A DNA stretch of 64,000 nt from Streptococcus sanguinis (GTDB lineage: Bacteria > Bacillota > Bacilli > Lactobacillales > Streptococcaceae), in the NCBI RefSeq assembly GCF_026781265.1, contig NZ_JAKUVC010000009.1:62001-126000 (forward strand), in the 5' to 3' direction. This document shows, in pieces, positions 1 to 10,006 of the stretch. The notes beneath the pieces are model-generated. The model ran no database searches, had not been told where the DNA came from, and saw only the letters and a program-made list of their open reading frames with translations. The position numbers and the translations under genes are program-made. Numbering within the stretch: position 1 is the first letter of the stretch; each line of letters begins with the position of its first letter.

Positions 1-727
1 TGAGAATCATGGGGAATTGTGCGGAAATCCGCAAGATAAACTCAGGCTTGCTTTGAAGAGCAACAGGAACGACTTCAGTGAAGTCTTCTTGAATCTTTTC
101 AGGTTGTCCAGTCACCAAGATGGTTTTTGCTCCCATATTTTTAGCGTCAATCAAGCTGTCAATGATGGACTGGGTCTGTCCGGATAGAGAAAATCCGATA
201 ACAAGGCAGTTCTTGTCCAGAATACTAGTTGTCCAAGCGAATCCATCTTGGTCAGTTAGGGCTTCACAAACGACTCCCAGCCTCATGAAGCGCAGCTTCA
301 TATCACGTGCTACTAAGCCCGAGCTACCTGTTCCAAAGAAATAAACTCGATCTGCCTCTTCTATGATTTGAGCCACTCGCTCCAGCTTTTCCTCCTCTAT
401 CAGTTCTTTTGTCTGCTGATGGATTTGGTTGTAGTTGTACAAGACATGACGGGATAAGCTGCTTTGCATATTATCCGACTCGGTTTGCGCCTTTTGTAGG
501 TCCTGTAGATATTGAAAACTAAATTCCCGATAACCTTTAAAGCCGCATTTTTTGGCGAAACGGGTCAAGGCTGCTTGAGAAATGTGCAAGGTTTGGGCAA
601 CTTGCAAAGAGGATAAATCCTCTTGAATACTATTTGGATCCAAAAAATAGTGACCAATCCTCTGTTCCAAGTCGGTCATCTTGTCAAGATGGCTCTCAAT
701 GATGGCCAAGATATTCTGCTGACTCAT
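1..727 (-). CDS. RpiR/MurR-family phosphosugar-responsive transcriptional regulator (3' end outside window)
   Basis: Read on the minus strand from ATG at 727; no stop occurs before the window edge, so about 242 residues of the usual 270-290 are present. The N-terminal 80 residues form the RpiR helix-turn-helix (LSSLQVAQTLHISQAALTRF region). From about residue 115 a SIS sugar-phosphate domain follows, with VYFFGTGSSG and GFSLSGQTQ as phosphosugar loops. Family members sense phosphosugars and control sugar catabolic genes. In pneumococcus, as I recall it, a similar regulator of the sialic-acid genes sits beside the V-ATPase genes, so amino-sugar/sialic acid control is a reasonable but unproven guess. 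A promoter and an inverted repeat lie upstream at 840-871. Confidence 0.88.
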   Translation of the reverse strand, partial: MSQQNILAIIESHLDKMTDLEQRIGHYFLDPNSIQEDLSSLQVAQTLHISQAALTRFAKKCGFKGYREFSFQYLQDLQKAQTESDNMQSSLSRHVLYNYNQIHQQTKELIEEEKLERVAQIIEEADRVYFFGTGSSGLVARDMKLRFMRLGVVCEALTDQDGFAWTTSILDKNCLVIGFSLSGQTQSIIDSLIDAKNMGAKTILVTGQPEKIQEDFTEVVPVALQSKPEFILRISAQFPMIL

Positions 728-839
728 AAAATCACTTTCTTCATGGGATAATGTTTAGTAAAAGTTTAAGGGCTGTTCTGGCTGGAAATTACATTTGAAG
801 CCACTTTTACTTTTCTGATATTCTATATTTGTCTTAGAA

Positions 840-871
840 TTTGTTTATATTATAACATAGTTATAGACAAA
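840..871 (-). promoter_or_regulatory. RpiR gene promoter with overlapping inverted repeat
   Basis: On the minus strand a TGT-TATAAT extended -10 lies at 849-854. It sits inside an inverted repeat with arms TTTGTTTATA (840-849) and TATAGACAAA (862-871), 9 of 10 positions matching, 12-nt spacer. A third half-site-like TTTGTCTTA is at 828-836. Position over the promoter suggests an operator, perhaps autoregulatory; inference only. Confidence 0.45.
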
Positions 872-993
872 TAAACCGTTTGCAAGACTGAAACTTATCA
901 AGAGTGTACAGCTGATACTGATTTGTAAGTATTGAAATGAATCAAATCTATATCGGCTTTTCCTATCAGTTGGAGATAGATGTTTAGCAATCT

Positions 994-1023
994 CTGACTG
1001 TTTTTCTGAAAATATGATATAAT
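994..1023 (+). promoter_or_regulatory. ntp operon promoter
   Basis: TATAAT at 1018-1023 is preceded by TGA (1015-1017), an extended -10. A weak -35 (CTGACT, 994-999) stands 18 nt upstream. It is the only good promoter in the 415-bp gap before the first ntp gene and points into the operon. Confidence 0.6.
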
Positions 1024-1142
1024 TTATGCAAGTACGAAGCTGTATTCCTGAAGATAACCTTGCCAGATGGTTGGCTAGTCAGCCAGGAATGCAGATTTTA
1101 AAATCCGTTTTCGAAGGTTTTTGAAAACGAGGGGGTGAATAG
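1024..1142 (+). other. Structured 5' leader of the ntp operon
   Basis: About 110 nt of leader separate the promoter from ntpF. It contains nested inverted repeats: an outer pair around ATTCCTG / CAGGAAT, an inner TGGCT-agtc-AGCCA stem, then GTTTTC/GAAAAC with a 10-nt loop just before the ribosome binding site (GAGGGGGTGA). No known riboswitch class is recognised. Confidence 0.4.
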
Positions 1143-1466
1143 ATGGCCAATGAAACACTTGAAAAAATGCAGGAAATTGAAACTGCTGCAGAAGAAGTTT
1201 TGATGGGCTACAGGACGCAGGCTCAGGAGCTGCGACAGCAGGTAGATGAAAATCTCAGACAGCTAGGTCTGACTTATGACGATGAAACGCAGAAGCTGGC
1301 TGAGGAATTAACCGCGACTTCTCAGCAAAAGTTGGTGCACCTGCAGCAAGATTTGGAGCAGACAACCCAGCAAAATGAGGACAAGGTTGCGGCTGCGCTG
1401 ACAGACAAAAAAGCAGACTTGGCGCGAGCTATTGTAGAGAAGGTGGTAGAAGCCTATGGCCATTAG
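1143..1466 (+). CDS. ntpF: V-type ATPase peripheral-stalk subunit G/H-like (NtpF)
   Basis: A 107-residue, almost wholly helical, Gln/Glu-rich protein with no membrane segment, the expected form of the V-ATPase G-type stalk subunit that pairs with NtpE in a coiled coil tethering the catalytic head to NtpI. Identification rests on composition, length and position as first gene of an ntp operon in the Enterococcus hirae order (F-I-K-E-C-G-A-B-D). The start has a strong ribosome binding site, GAGGGGGTGA. The 3' end overlaps ntpI by 11 nt, implying translational coupling. Confidence 0.82.
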   Translation: MANETLEKMQEIETAAEEVLMGYRTQAQELRQQVDENLRQLGLTYDDETQKLAEELTATSQQKLVHLQQDLEQTTQQNEDKVAAALTDKKADLARAIVEKVVEAYGH

Positions 1467-3411
1467 TCAAATGCGGCAGCTGTCTCTGCTTCTGCCCAAG
1501 GAACTGCTGGATCAGCTTCTCTTTTACCTACAGGGCTTAGAGTCGGTTCAGATTCATGACTTGCGGCAGGAAGAGGACTGGCAGGCAGCCTTTGAGCAGG
1601 CTTTAGTTGGCCGGCCAGATCGGCAGCTATCTCAGCAGGATTTGCTCAGACGCCAAGAAAAGCTCGAGAGACTGATTGCAGAGCTGGAACCCTTTATGCC
1701 CAAAAAGAAACTGCTGGAAGCCTTAAAAGAAGAACCTTTGGAGTTGTCCTTTACTGCTTTGGAGCAGGCGGGGAAAGCCTGGGATGAGATTGCGCTGTTA
1801 GAAGGAATCAGCAAGCAGCTCAACGTCTTGCAAGAGGCCAAGGATCAGATAGAAGCTGACCGCTTGGAAATGGCTGCGCTGGAAAAGTGGGAGTCGCTGG
1901 AGCTAACACCGCAAGCAGCTGCGACTTTCAGTCATCTGGGAGCGTTGATTGGGACGATTCCCAATACAGATGACGATGCTCTGCGCCTGACTCTGGGAGC
2001 ACATCCTGACCTGAAGTTTCAGGAAGTCTTTACAGATGATACGGAGCACGGGATTCTTATTTTTTATAAGACAGGCTCTCTGGAAGCAGTTCGCAAAATC
2101 TTGAAAGAGTATGGCTTTAAGTCTTTTGAGTATGACTATGCGGAACTGCCTGCTGATCGGGTAGCCCAGCTCAAGGCCAATATTCGACAGCAAGAGGCTG
2201 TGGCAGAAGCTATGACAAAGAGTCTGGCAGCGTCTAAGAACGAGTTGGACCATCTCAAGGTTCAGCTGGACTATCTCTGCAATCTCTCCTCCCGCCAAGA
2301 AAGTAAGAATCAGTTAGCCAGCACGCAAAATCTAGCAGCCTTGGAAGGCTGGATCGAAAGCAATCAGGTTCAAGCTCTTGAGGCTTGTTTGAAGGAGCAG
2401 TTTGGTCAGAGCATTCTCATCCAGACCAGAGAGATTCGACAGGACGAGGAAGATAAGGTTCCGACCAAGCTTAAAAACAATGCCTTGGTGGAGCCCTTCG
2501 AGCTAGTGACAGAGATGTATTCCTTGCCTAAGTATGGTGATAAGGATCCAACCCCCGTCGTTTCCCTATTTTATTTTGTATTCTTTGGCATGATGGTTGC
2601 GGACATTGGCTACGGTCTTTTGCTCTTTGTGGGCACCAGTCTGGCGCTGCACTTCTTGCATGTCAAGTCGGGACTGGCTAAGAATCTTCGATTCTTCCGC
2701 CTGTTGGGCGTAGCAGTCATCATCTGGGGACTGGTTTATGGCTCTTTCTTTGGCTTTGAACTGCCCTTTGCACTGATAAGTACCAGCTCTGACGCCATGA
2801 CGATTCTGGTTATTTCGGTCGTCTTTGGCTTCATTACAGTGCTGGCGGGCCTCTTCCTCAGCGGGCTGAAAAATGTCCGTCTCAAGGATTATGCGGAAGC
2901 TTATAATGCAGGCTTTGCTTGGGTGCTGATTTTGCTGGGGCTGCTACTCTTGGCCTTGGGAAATTTCTTCCCATCCTTGGCCTTTGCTTCAACGATTGGT
3001 CAGTGGCTGGCCATCATCAATGCTCTGGGTATACTGGCAGTATCCATTGTCAGTGCTAAAAGCTTGGCAGGATTGGGGTCAGGTCTCTTTAATCTCTACA
3101 ATGTTAGCGGCTATGTAGGAGACCTTGTCAGCTTTACACGGCTGATGGCTCTGGGGCTTTCGGGGGCTAGCATTGGCTCGGCCTTTAACTTGATTGTCAG
3201 CCTCTTTCCACCTGTCGCTCGCTTTAGCATCGGCATTCTGCTCTTTATTGCCCTGCATTTGGTCAATATGTTTCTATCTTTTCTGTCCGGCTATGTGCAC
3301 GGAGCGCGTTTGATTTTCGTGGAATTCTTCGGGAAATTCTACGATGGCGGCGGCAAGCCTTTCACTCCGCTCAAGCCTAGCGAAAAATACGTTCAGCAAA
3401 GCAAGAAATAG
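1456..3411 (+). CDS. ntpI: V-type ATPase membrane subunit I/a (NtpI)
   Basis: 651 residues in two halves. Residues 1-360 are a cytoplasmic, coiled-coil-rich arm that binds the peripheral stalks. Residues about 365-640 are polytopic membrane helices, beginning near FYFVFFGMMVADIGYG and including the family segment GLFNLYNVSGYVGDLVSFTRLMALGLS (about 545-570), whose arginine faces the rotor ring's ion-binding carboxylate. The subunit forms the two ion half-channels at the rotor interface. Length matches bacterial NtpI (about 650-660). It is followed by an unusually large in-operon gap of 133 nt. Confidence 0.95.
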   Translation: MAISQMRQLSLLLPKELLDQLLFYLQGLESVQIHDLRQEEDWQAAFEQALVGRPDRQLSQQDLLRRQEKLERLIAELEPFMPKKKLLEALKEEPLELSFTALEQAGKAWDEIALLEGISKQLNVLQEAKDQIEADRLEMAALEKWESLELTPQAAATFSHLGALIGTIPNTDDDALRLTLGAHPDLKFQEVFTDDTEHGILIFYKTGSLEAVRKILKEYGFKSFEYDYAELPADRVAQLKANIRQQEAVAEAMTKSLAASKNELDHLKVQLDYLCNLSSRQESKNQLASTQNLAALEGWIESNQVQALEACLKEQFGQSILIQTREIRQDEEDKVPTKLKNNALVEPFELVTEMYSLPKYGDKDPTPVVSLFYFVFFGMMVADIGYGLLLFVGTSLALHFLHVKSGLAKNLRFFRLLGVAVIIWGLVYGSFFGFELPFALISTSSDAMTILVISVVFGFITVLAGLFLSGLKNVRLKDYAEAYNAGFAWVLILLGLLLLALGNFFPSLAFASTIGQWLAIINALGILAVSIVSAKSLAGLGSGLFNLYNVSGYVGDLVSFTRLMALGLSGASIGSAFNLIVSLFPPVARFSIGILLFIALHLVNMFLSFLSGYVHGARLIFVEFFGKFYDGGGKPFTPLKPSEKYVQQSKK

Positions 3412-4024
<613 letters not shown>

Positions 4025-4034
4025 GGAGGCTTTT

Positions 4035-4625
4035 ATGTCTGACATATCAGATCTCAAAGCTTCTGTCTTGGAGCAGGCTCACGAGAAGGGGCGTCTGCTT
4101 TTGGCCGAGGCTACTGAGAAAATAGAACAGGAAGCCAAGGAACGTGAGGCCCAGCTGGTTCGGCAAAAGCTTGGACAGCGGGAACAGCAGCTGAAAGAAA
4201 TCAGCCGGCGCAGTCAGCGCGATATTCAGCAACTGGAAAATCAAAAACGTCAATCTACCTTGGTCATCAAGCAGCGGGTTCTCAGAGAGCTTTTTGAAGA
4301 GGCTTATGCTCAGATGGCGGCTTGGTCACCAGCTGAAGAAGAGCAGTTTCTAAAGAGTGTCCTGGCTAAATACCCAGAGGAAGAATTGACACTGGCTTTC
4401 GGGGCTCTATCAGCTGAGAAATTCAGCTCCAGCCAGTTAGAAGGCTTGAAAAAAGCCTTTCCGCAAGTGCATTTTTCAGACCAGTCCATAGCCGGCCAGG
4501 CAGGTTTTGTACTAAGCCAGGGACGGGTGGATGACAGCTATCTCTATCGTGACTTGCTGGACTCTGTCTGGCAGGAGGAAAGCTACCGTCTGGCTCAGGA
4601 TATTTTCAAAGACCAGGCAGAATAG
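4035..4625 (+). CDS. ntpE: V-type ATPase peripheral-stalk subunit E (NtpE)
   Basis: 196 residues: a long charged N-terminal coiled coil (about residues 10-90, rich in Glu, Lys, Gln and Arg) and a compact C-terminal alpha/beta domain (about 95-196) that binds subunit B at the top of the head. This is the layout of V/A-ATPase subunit E, the partner of the G-type subunit. It begins 10 nt after ntpK with an AGGAGG ribosome binding site and is 10 nt from ntpC. Confidence 0.87.
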   Translation: MSDISDLKASVLEQAHEKGRLLLAEATEKIEQEAKEREAQLVRQKLGQREQQLKEISRRSQRDIQQLENQKRQSTLVIKQRVLRELFEEAYAQMAAWSPAEEEQFLKSVLAKYPEEELTLAFGALSAEKFSSSQLEGLKKAFPQVHFSDQSIAGQAGFVLSQGRVDDSYLYRDLLDSVWQEESYRLAQDIFKDQAE

Positions 4626-4635
4626 GAGGCGGACC

Positions 4636-5649
4636 ATGAGTGAAACAAGCTTCTCTCAAGTCAATACAGCCATTAGTGCGCAGGAGGCTTCCTTTTTGAC
4701 GCCCCAGCAATATGAACAGTTGCTGCAGGCCGAAAATGCTACCAGCCGTTCGGCTCTTCTGCAGGGAACGGTCTATGCCATGGATGCTGAAGCGATTAAG
4801 GATCTCAATGCCATTGAGCAGGTGCTGATGAAGCATTTGTATTCCGTTTATAATTGGGCGCTTGAGATTAGTCCAAGTAAGGAGCTGGTGGAGATTTTCA
4901 CGCTCCGCTATACTTACCACAATCTCAAAGTTTTTCTCAAGGGCCGGGCGACAGGACAGTCCTTGGAGCATTTGCTGATGCCGGTGGGAACCTATTCGCT
5001 GGAGGTTTTGGAGCACCTGGTCATGGCCTTTTCGGCTGAGTATTGTCCAGATTTCATGCTGGACGAGGTGCTTGCGACCTGGCAGGAGTACCAGGATTAT
5101 CAGGATGTGCGCGTGTTGGAGATTGGCATGGACATGGCTTATTTCCAGCATCTCAAGCGCCTGACACAGGAGTTGGAAGATGAGAGCCTGCTGCAGCTGG
5201 TGAATCTGACTATTGATTTTTACAATGCCATCACCGTCAAGCGGTCTGTTGGTTTGGGCAAACCGCGCAGCTTTATGAGGCAGCTCCTGTCTGATGAAGG
5301 AAGCCTTTCTGCTACCAACTGGATTGCCATGGCAGAGCAGGGAGATTTCTTGACTTGGTTTAGCCAGGTCAATCCCTGTGGTTACGATCTGGATTTGCGC
5401 TCCTATGAGGAAAAAATGCGGAACCAGACCTTGACGACAGTAGAGTTAGAATATCTGACGGACCTCTTGCAGGCTAAGTTGTTGGCGGCTGGTCAGTTTG
5501 AGACAGATGGCCCGCTCCCTCTGGCCCGCTATCTGCTGGGCAAGGAACTGGAAGTCAAGAATTTGCGGTTGATTTTGACCGGTATGGACCATCAGCTGCC
5601 AGTAGAGCTTATCAGAGAAAGGATGCGACCGATTTATGGACAAGACTAG
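4636..5649 (+). CDS. ntpC: V-type ATPase subunit C/d (NtpC)
   Basis: 337 residues from ATG 4636 (ribosome binding site AGGAGGCGG); an open frame extends upstream, but that start lacks a ribosome binding site and lies inside ntpE. The protein is all-helical and funnel-shaped in relatives, linking the central stalk to the rotor ring. Recognisable family features are the early YNWALEISPSKELVEIFTLR region (about residue 72), which includes the LRYTYHNLK segment, and the C-terminal LARYLLGKELEVKNLR segment. Its last codons overlap ntpG by 14 nt. Confidence 0.9.
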   Translation: MSETSFSQVNTAISAQEASFLTPQQYEQLLQAENATSRSALLQGTVYAMDAEAIKDLNAIEQVLMKHLYSVYNWALEISPSKELVEIFTLRYTYHNLKVFLKGRATGQSLEHLLMPVGTYSLEVLEHLVMAFSAEYCPDFMLDEVLATWQEYQDYQDVRVLEIGMDMAYFQHLKRLTQELEDESLLQLVNLTIDFYNAITVKRSVGLGKPRSFMRQLLSDEGSLSATNWIAMAEQGDFLTWFSQVNPCGYDLDLRSYEEKMRNQTLTTVELEYLTDLLQAKLLAAGQFETDGPLPLARYLLGKELEVKNLRLILTGMDHQLPVELIRERMRPIYGQD

Positions 5650-5956
5650 CTACAAGATTGCGGTCGTGGGGAATCGCGATACCATTCTCCCTTTTAAGCT
5701 AATTGGTTTTCAGACCTTTCCAGTGAAGGAAGCTCAGGAGACGATCAATACCCTGCGTCGGCTAGCCCGTGAAGATTTCGGCATTATCTATCTGACGGAG
5801 GATATGGCTGCTGATATTCCAGAAACCCTGGCCTACTATGACCAGCTGGAGATTCCTGCTCTTGTGCTCATTCCTACCCATAAGGGGAGCACGGGACTGG
5901 CTCTTTCGCGGATTCATGAAAATGTCGAAAAGGCTGTCGGACAGGATATATTGTGA
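5636..5956 (+). CDS. ntpG: V-type ATPase central-stalk subunit F (NtpG)
   Basis: 106 residues with a Rossmann-like fold. The N-terminus KIAVVGNRDTILPFKLIGF is diagnostic of subunit F, which binds the NtpD rotor shaft. The family usually has 100-110 residues. It overlaps ntpC by 14 nt and is followed after 7 nt by the acetyltransferase gene. The name ntpG follows E. hirae usage; it is subunit F in general V/A-ATPase nomenclature. Confidence 0.9.
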   Translation: MDKTSYKIAVVGNRDTILPFKLIGFQTFPVKEAQETINTLRRLAREDFGIIYLTEDMAADIPETLAYYDQLEIPALVLIPTHKGSTGLALSRIHENVEKAVGQDIL

Positions 5957-5963
5957 GGTTTTT

Positions 5964-6659
5964 ATGCGAATCAATCAACTAGGTCAGCCCATTGGGGATG
6001 CTCTGCCGGATTTTCAGCTGGGGGACTTGCCTAACCTGGAGCGAATCGAAGGCCAGTATGTTATTATCGATCGTTTGTCCAAGGACAAGCATGGGGCGGA
6101 TTTGTATGAAGTGTATGGCCCGGATTCTCCTGCGGATATGTGGACCTACCTCTTTCAAAATCCTGCCCAAAGTCAGGAAGAGTGGTCCAAGTTGCTAGAA
6201 CAGATGCTGGCAGTACAGGATCGTTTTCACTATGCCATTGTAGACAAGGAGAGCGATAAGGCTCTAGGAACTTTTGCCTTGATGAGGATTGACCGAAATA
6301 ACCGCGTCATTGAAGTGGGCTCTGTGACCTATTCGCCCAAGCTGAAGCGCACCAGACTGGCTACGGAAGCCCAGTACTTACTGGCACGCTATGTCTTTGA
6401 AGGGCTGGAGTATCGCCGCTATGAATGGAAATGCGATGCCCTCAATCAGCCTTCAAGGCGGACAGCAGAGCGGCTTGGTTTCACCTACGAAGGCAGGTTT
6501 CGTCAGGCTCTTGTCTATAAGGGGCGCAACCGAGACACTGACTGGCTATCTATGATTGACAAGGATTGGCCGACCGTCAAGAGCCGTCTAGAAAAATGGC
6601 TAAGCCCAGACAATTTCGACGAAAAGGGTCAGCAAATAAAAGCCTTATCTGATTTTTAA
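5964..6659 (+). CDS. GNAT acetyltransferase (RimJ/RimL type) embedded in the ntp operon
   Basis: 231 residues from ATG 5964 (GTGAGG ribosome binding site). The fold is that of RimJ/RimL-like N-acetyltransferases: FHYAIVDKESDKALGTFALM and the VIEVGSVTYSPKLKRTRLATEA region as the acetyl-CoA-binding core (about residues 85-135), then YEWKCDALNQPSRRTAERLGF (about 152-172), typical of this family. Substrate unknown. It is not an ATPase subunit and no such gene is present in the E. hirae operon as I know it. Position between ntpG and ntpA suggests co-expression, possibly modification of a subunit, but this is untested. Confidence 0.88.
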   Translation: MRINQLGQPIGDALPDFQLGDLPNLERIEGQYVIIDRLSKDKHGADLYEVYGPDSPADMWTYLFQNPAQSQEEWSKLLEQMLAVQDRFHYAIVDKESDKALGTFALMRIDRNNRVIEVGSVTYSPKLKRTRLATEAQYLLARYVFEGLEYRRYEWKCDALNQPSRRTAERLGFTYEGRFRQALVYKGRNRDTDWLSMIDKDWPTVKSRLEKWLSPDNFDEKGQQIKALSDF

Positions 6660-6834
6660 ATTAAAAAAGTAACAATCCTTGCCCTAGAGTTAGCCAAGAA
6701 AGATTTCAAACTCGCGGCAAGAATCAAAAAATACTCTTTGGAAATTAAATTCAAATTAGGTCCGTATCTAACTTAGTTTGAGTTTTGATTTTCATTGAGA
6801 AGTAACAAAAATCTCCCAAGAATGGAGGAAGATT
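6660..6834 (+). other. In-operon gap before ntpA with two hairpins
   Basis: 175 nt without a gene. One bulged stem pairs CTTGCC (about 6677) with GGCAAG (to about 6722), with an inner GAGTT/AACTC pair. A second pairs CAAA..TTAG with CTAA..TTTG at about 6752-6781. No T-tract follows either, so they are unlikely to be terminators. The ntpA ribosome binding site (GGAGGAAG) follows. Possible RNA-processing or stability elements. Confidence 0.3.
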
Positions 6835-8625
6835 GTGAGTCAAGGAAAGATTATCAAAGTTTCTGGTCCACTGGTGCTGGCATCAGGGATGCAGGAAGCG
6901 AATATTCAGGATATCTGCCGGGTTGGCGATTTGGGGCTAATCGGTGAAATTATCGAAATGCGGCGGGACCAAGCATCTATCCAGGTTTATGAGGAAACTT
7001 CTGGCTTGGGGCCGGGAGAGCCGGTTATCACGACTGGAAGTCCTCTTTCTGTTGAACTGGGGCCAGGTCTGATTTCTCAGATGTTTGACGGGATTCAGCG
7101 GCCTTTGGAGCGTTTCCAAACCATCACGGAGAGCGACTTCCTCGTCCGCGGTGTCCAATTGCCAAATCTAGACCGAGAGGCTAAGTGGGATTTTGTTCCA
7201 AGTCTGTCTGTCGGTGATGCGGTTGAGGCTGGCGATATTCTGGGAACAGTGCAGGAGACCAATCTGGTGGAGCACCGCATCATGGTGCCAGTCGGAGTTA
7301 GTGGACGTTTGACCAATATCTCGGCTGGCAGTTTCACTGTTGAAGAGACTGTTTACGAGATTGAGCAGGCGGACGGGTCTACTTTTAAAGGGACTCTCAT
7401 GCAAAAATGGCCGGTCCGTCGTGGGCGTCCTTTTGCTCAGAAGCTGATTCCAGTTGAGCCTTTGGTGACAGGTCAGCGGGTCATCGATACCTTCTTCCCA
7501 GTGACCAAGGGTGGAGCAGCTGCCGTACCAGGACCATTCGGGGCTGGTAAGACTGTGGTTCAGCATCAAGTGGCCAAGTTTGCCAATGTTGACATCGTTA
7601 TCTATGTCGGCTGCGGTGAGCGTGGCAATGAGATGACCGACGTACTTAATGAATTCCCAGAACTAATTGACCCATCAACTGGCCAGTCTATTATGCAACG
7701 GACAGTGCTGATTGCCAATACCTCTAATATGCCAGTAGCGGCCCGGGAAGCATCGATTTACACAGGGATTACTATTGCAGAATACTTCCGTGACATGGGT
7801 TATTCCGTGGCCATCATGGCGGATTCTACTTCGCGTTGGGCAGAAGCCCTGCGGGAAATGTCTGGCCGTCTGGAAGAAATGCCGGGTGACGAAGGCTATC
7901 CTGCCTATCTTGGCAGTCGGATTGCTGAGTATTACGAGCGGGCTGGCCGGGTCAAAACACTCGGTTCGACTGCGCGTGAAGGCTCTATTACTGCTATCGG
8001 GGCCGTATCACCTCCGGGTGGAGATATTTCTGAGCCGGTGACGCAAAATACCCTGCGGATTGTCAAGGTTTTCTGGGGCTTAGATGCCCAGCTGGCTCAA
8101 CGCCGGCATTTCCCAGCTATCAACTGGCTGAGCTCTTACTCGCTCTATCTAGACGAAGTGGGAGCATATATCGACCAGCATGAGAAGATTGCTTGGGCTG
8201 AGAAAGTCACCAAGGCCATGAATATCCTGCAAAAGGAAAGCGAACTGCAGGAAATCGTGCGTTTGGTGGGCTTGGATTCCTTGTCTGAAAAGGACCGGCT
8301 GACTATGAATGCAGCCAAGATGATTCGCGAGGACTATCTGCAACAGAATGCCTTTGATGATGTGGACACCTATACTTCTTTCAAAAAGCAGGTGGCTTTA
8401 TTGAGCAATATCCTGACCTTCGATGCGGAGGCCAATCGGGCCTTAGAGCTGGGGGCTTATTTCCGGGAAATCATGGAAGGAACGGTGGAGTTGCGTGACC
8501 GAATTGCCCGCAGCAAGTTTATCCATGAAGACCAACTGGAAAAAATTCAGGCTCTCAGTCAGACTATCGAGGAAACCCTGCACCAGATTCTTGCCCAAGG
8601 AGGACTAGACAATGAGCGTCATTAA
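6835..8625 (+). CDS. ntpA: V-type ATPase catalytic subunit A (NtpA)
   Basis: 596 residues, the normal size. It has an N-terminal beta-barrel and a bulge insertion characteristic of subunit A (about residues 115-180). The Walker A loop GPFGAGKT is at about 232 and the catalytic-Glu segment GCGERGNEM at about 258. The [24 protein letters not shown] block is at about 330-352. It hydrolyses ATP in the A3B3 head. GTG start at 6835, supported by GGAGGAAG. The 3' end overlaps ntpB by 14 nt. Confidence 0.97.
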   Translation: MSQGKIIKVSGPLVLASGMQEANIQDICRVGDLGLIGEIIEMRRDQASIQVYEETSGLGPGEPVITTGSPLSVELGPGLISQMFDGIQRPLERFQTITESDFLVRGVQLPNLDREAKWDFVPSLSVGDAVEAGDILGTVQETNLVEHRIMVPVGVSGRLTNISAGSFTVEETVYEIEQADGSTFKGTLMQKWPVRRGRPFAQKLIPVEPLVTGQRVIDTFFPVTKGGAAAVPGPFGAGKTVVQHQVAKFANVDIVIYVGCGERGNEMTDVLNEFPELIDPSTGQSIMQRTVLIANTSNMPVAAREASIYTGITIAEYFRDMGYSVAIMADSTSRWAEALREMSGRLEEMPGDEGYPAYLGSRIAEYYERAGRVKTLGSTAREGSITAIGAVSPPGGDISEPVTQNTLRIVKVFWGLDAQLAQRRHFPAINWLSSYSLYLDEVGAYIDQHEKIAWAEKVTKAMNILQKESELQEIVRLVGLDSLSEKDRLTMNAAKMIREDYLQQNAFDDVDTYTSFKKQVALLSNILTFDAEANRALELGAYFREIMEGTVELRDRIARSKFIHEDQLEKIQALSQTIEETLHQILAQGGLDNERH

Positions 8626-10006
8626 AGAATACCGCACCGTCAGTGAAGTTGTCGGCCCTCTGATGATTGTCGACCAAGTTGCTGGTGTGCATTTCAATGA
8701 ATTGGTAGAAATCCAGCTGCATGACGGCAGCAAGCGTCAGGGCCAGGTTTTGGAAGTTCAGGAAGACAAGGCTATGGTCCAGCTTTTTGAGGGATCTAGC
8801 GGTATCAATCTGGAAAAAGCCAAGGTTCGCTTTACCGGCCGTCCGCTAGAGCTGCCAGTGTCAGAAGACATGGTGGGACGGATTTTCAATGGCATGGGCA
8901 AGCCAATTGACGGTGGCCCAGCTATCTTGCCAGAAAAATATCTGGATATTGACGGTCAAGCTATCAATCCAGTAGCTCGCGACTATCCGGATGAATTTAT
9001 CCAGACCGGTATTTCGGCCATCGACCACCTCAATACCTTGGTTCGGGGACAAAAATTGCCAGTATTTTCTGGCTCTGGTCTGCCCCACAAGGAATTAGCC
9101 GCTCAAATCGCCCGTCAGGCGACCGTGCTTAACTCCGATGAGAACTTCGCCGTGGTCTTTGCAGCCATGGGTATTACCTTTGAAGAAGCCGAGTTCTTCA
9201 TGAATGACCTCCGGGAGACGGGAGCCATTGACCGCTCGGTGCTCTTTATCAATCTGGCTAATGATCCGGCTATCGAGCGGATTGCGACGCCGCGTATTGC
9301 CCTGACAGCAGCCGAGTACCTGGCTTATGAAAAGGACATGCACGTTCTGGTCATCATGACCGACATGACCAACTATTGTGAAGCCCTGCGTGAAGTTTCC
9401 GCAGCTCGTCGTGAGGTGCCGGGCCGTCGTGGGTATCCGGGCTACCTCTATACTAACCTGTCCACTCTTTATGAGCGGGCTGGACGTCTGGTAGGAAAGA
9501 AAGGCTCAGTGACGCAGATTCCGATCCTGTCCATGCCAGAGGATGACATTACCCATCCGATTCCAGACTTGACGGGTTATATTACGGAGGGACAGATTAT
9601 CCTTTCACGCGACCTTTACAACAGCGGCTATCGTCCACCCATCAATGTCCTGCCATCTCTGTCTCGTCTCAAGGACAAGGGATCGGGTGAGGGCAAGACC
9701 AGAGGTGACCATGCCGCAACTATGAACCAGCTATTTGCCGCCTATGCGCAAGGCAAGCAGGCCAAGGAGCTGGCTGTCGTTCTGGGGGAATCTGCCCTGT
9801 CCGAAACGGACAAGCTCTATGTGCGCTTTACTGACCGCTTCGAGCAGGACTACATCAATCAAGGTTTCCAGACCAACCGAACTATCGAGGAAAGCTTGGA
9901 TCTGGGCTGGGAACTCCTATCCATCTTACCTAGAACGGAGCTTAAGCGGATCAAGGACGATATGATTGACCAATACCTGCCGCAAACCAAGGAGGAAGAA
10001 AGATGA
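8612..10006 (+). CDS. ntpB: V-type ATPase non-catalytic subunit B (NtpB)
   Basis: 464 residues. It resembles subunit A but has a degenerate P-loop ([13 protein letters not shown], about residue 150), as expected for the non-catalytic subunit. The [30 protein letters not shown] block is at about 250-280 and the [20 protein letters not shown] segment, which supplies the arginine finger to the A-site, at about 335. It alternates with NtpA in the head. Overlap with both neighbours (14 nt with ntpA, 4 nt with ntpD) fits coupled translation. Confidence 0.97.
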   Translation: MSVIKEYRTVSEVVGPLMIVDQVAGVHFNELVEIQLHDGSKRQGQVLEVQEDKAMVQLFEGSSGINLEKAKVRFTGRPLELPVSEDMVGRIFNGMGKPIDGGPAILPEKYLDIDGQAINPVARDYPDEFIQTGISAIDHLNTLVRGQKLPVFSGSGLPHKELAAQIARQATVLNSDENFAVVFAAMGITFEEAEFFMNDLRETGAIDRSVLFINLANDPAIERIATPRIALTAAEYLAYEKDMHVLVIMTDMTNYCEALREVSAARREVPGRRGYPGYLYTNLSTLYERAGRLVGKKGSVTQIPILSMPEDDITHPIPDLTGYITEGQIILSRDLYNSGYRPPINVLPSLSRLKDKGSGEGKTRGDHAATMNQLFAAYAQGKQAKELAVVLGESALSETDKLYVRFTDRFEQDYINQGFQTNRTIEESLDLGWELLSILPRTELKRIKDDMIDQYLPQTKEEER

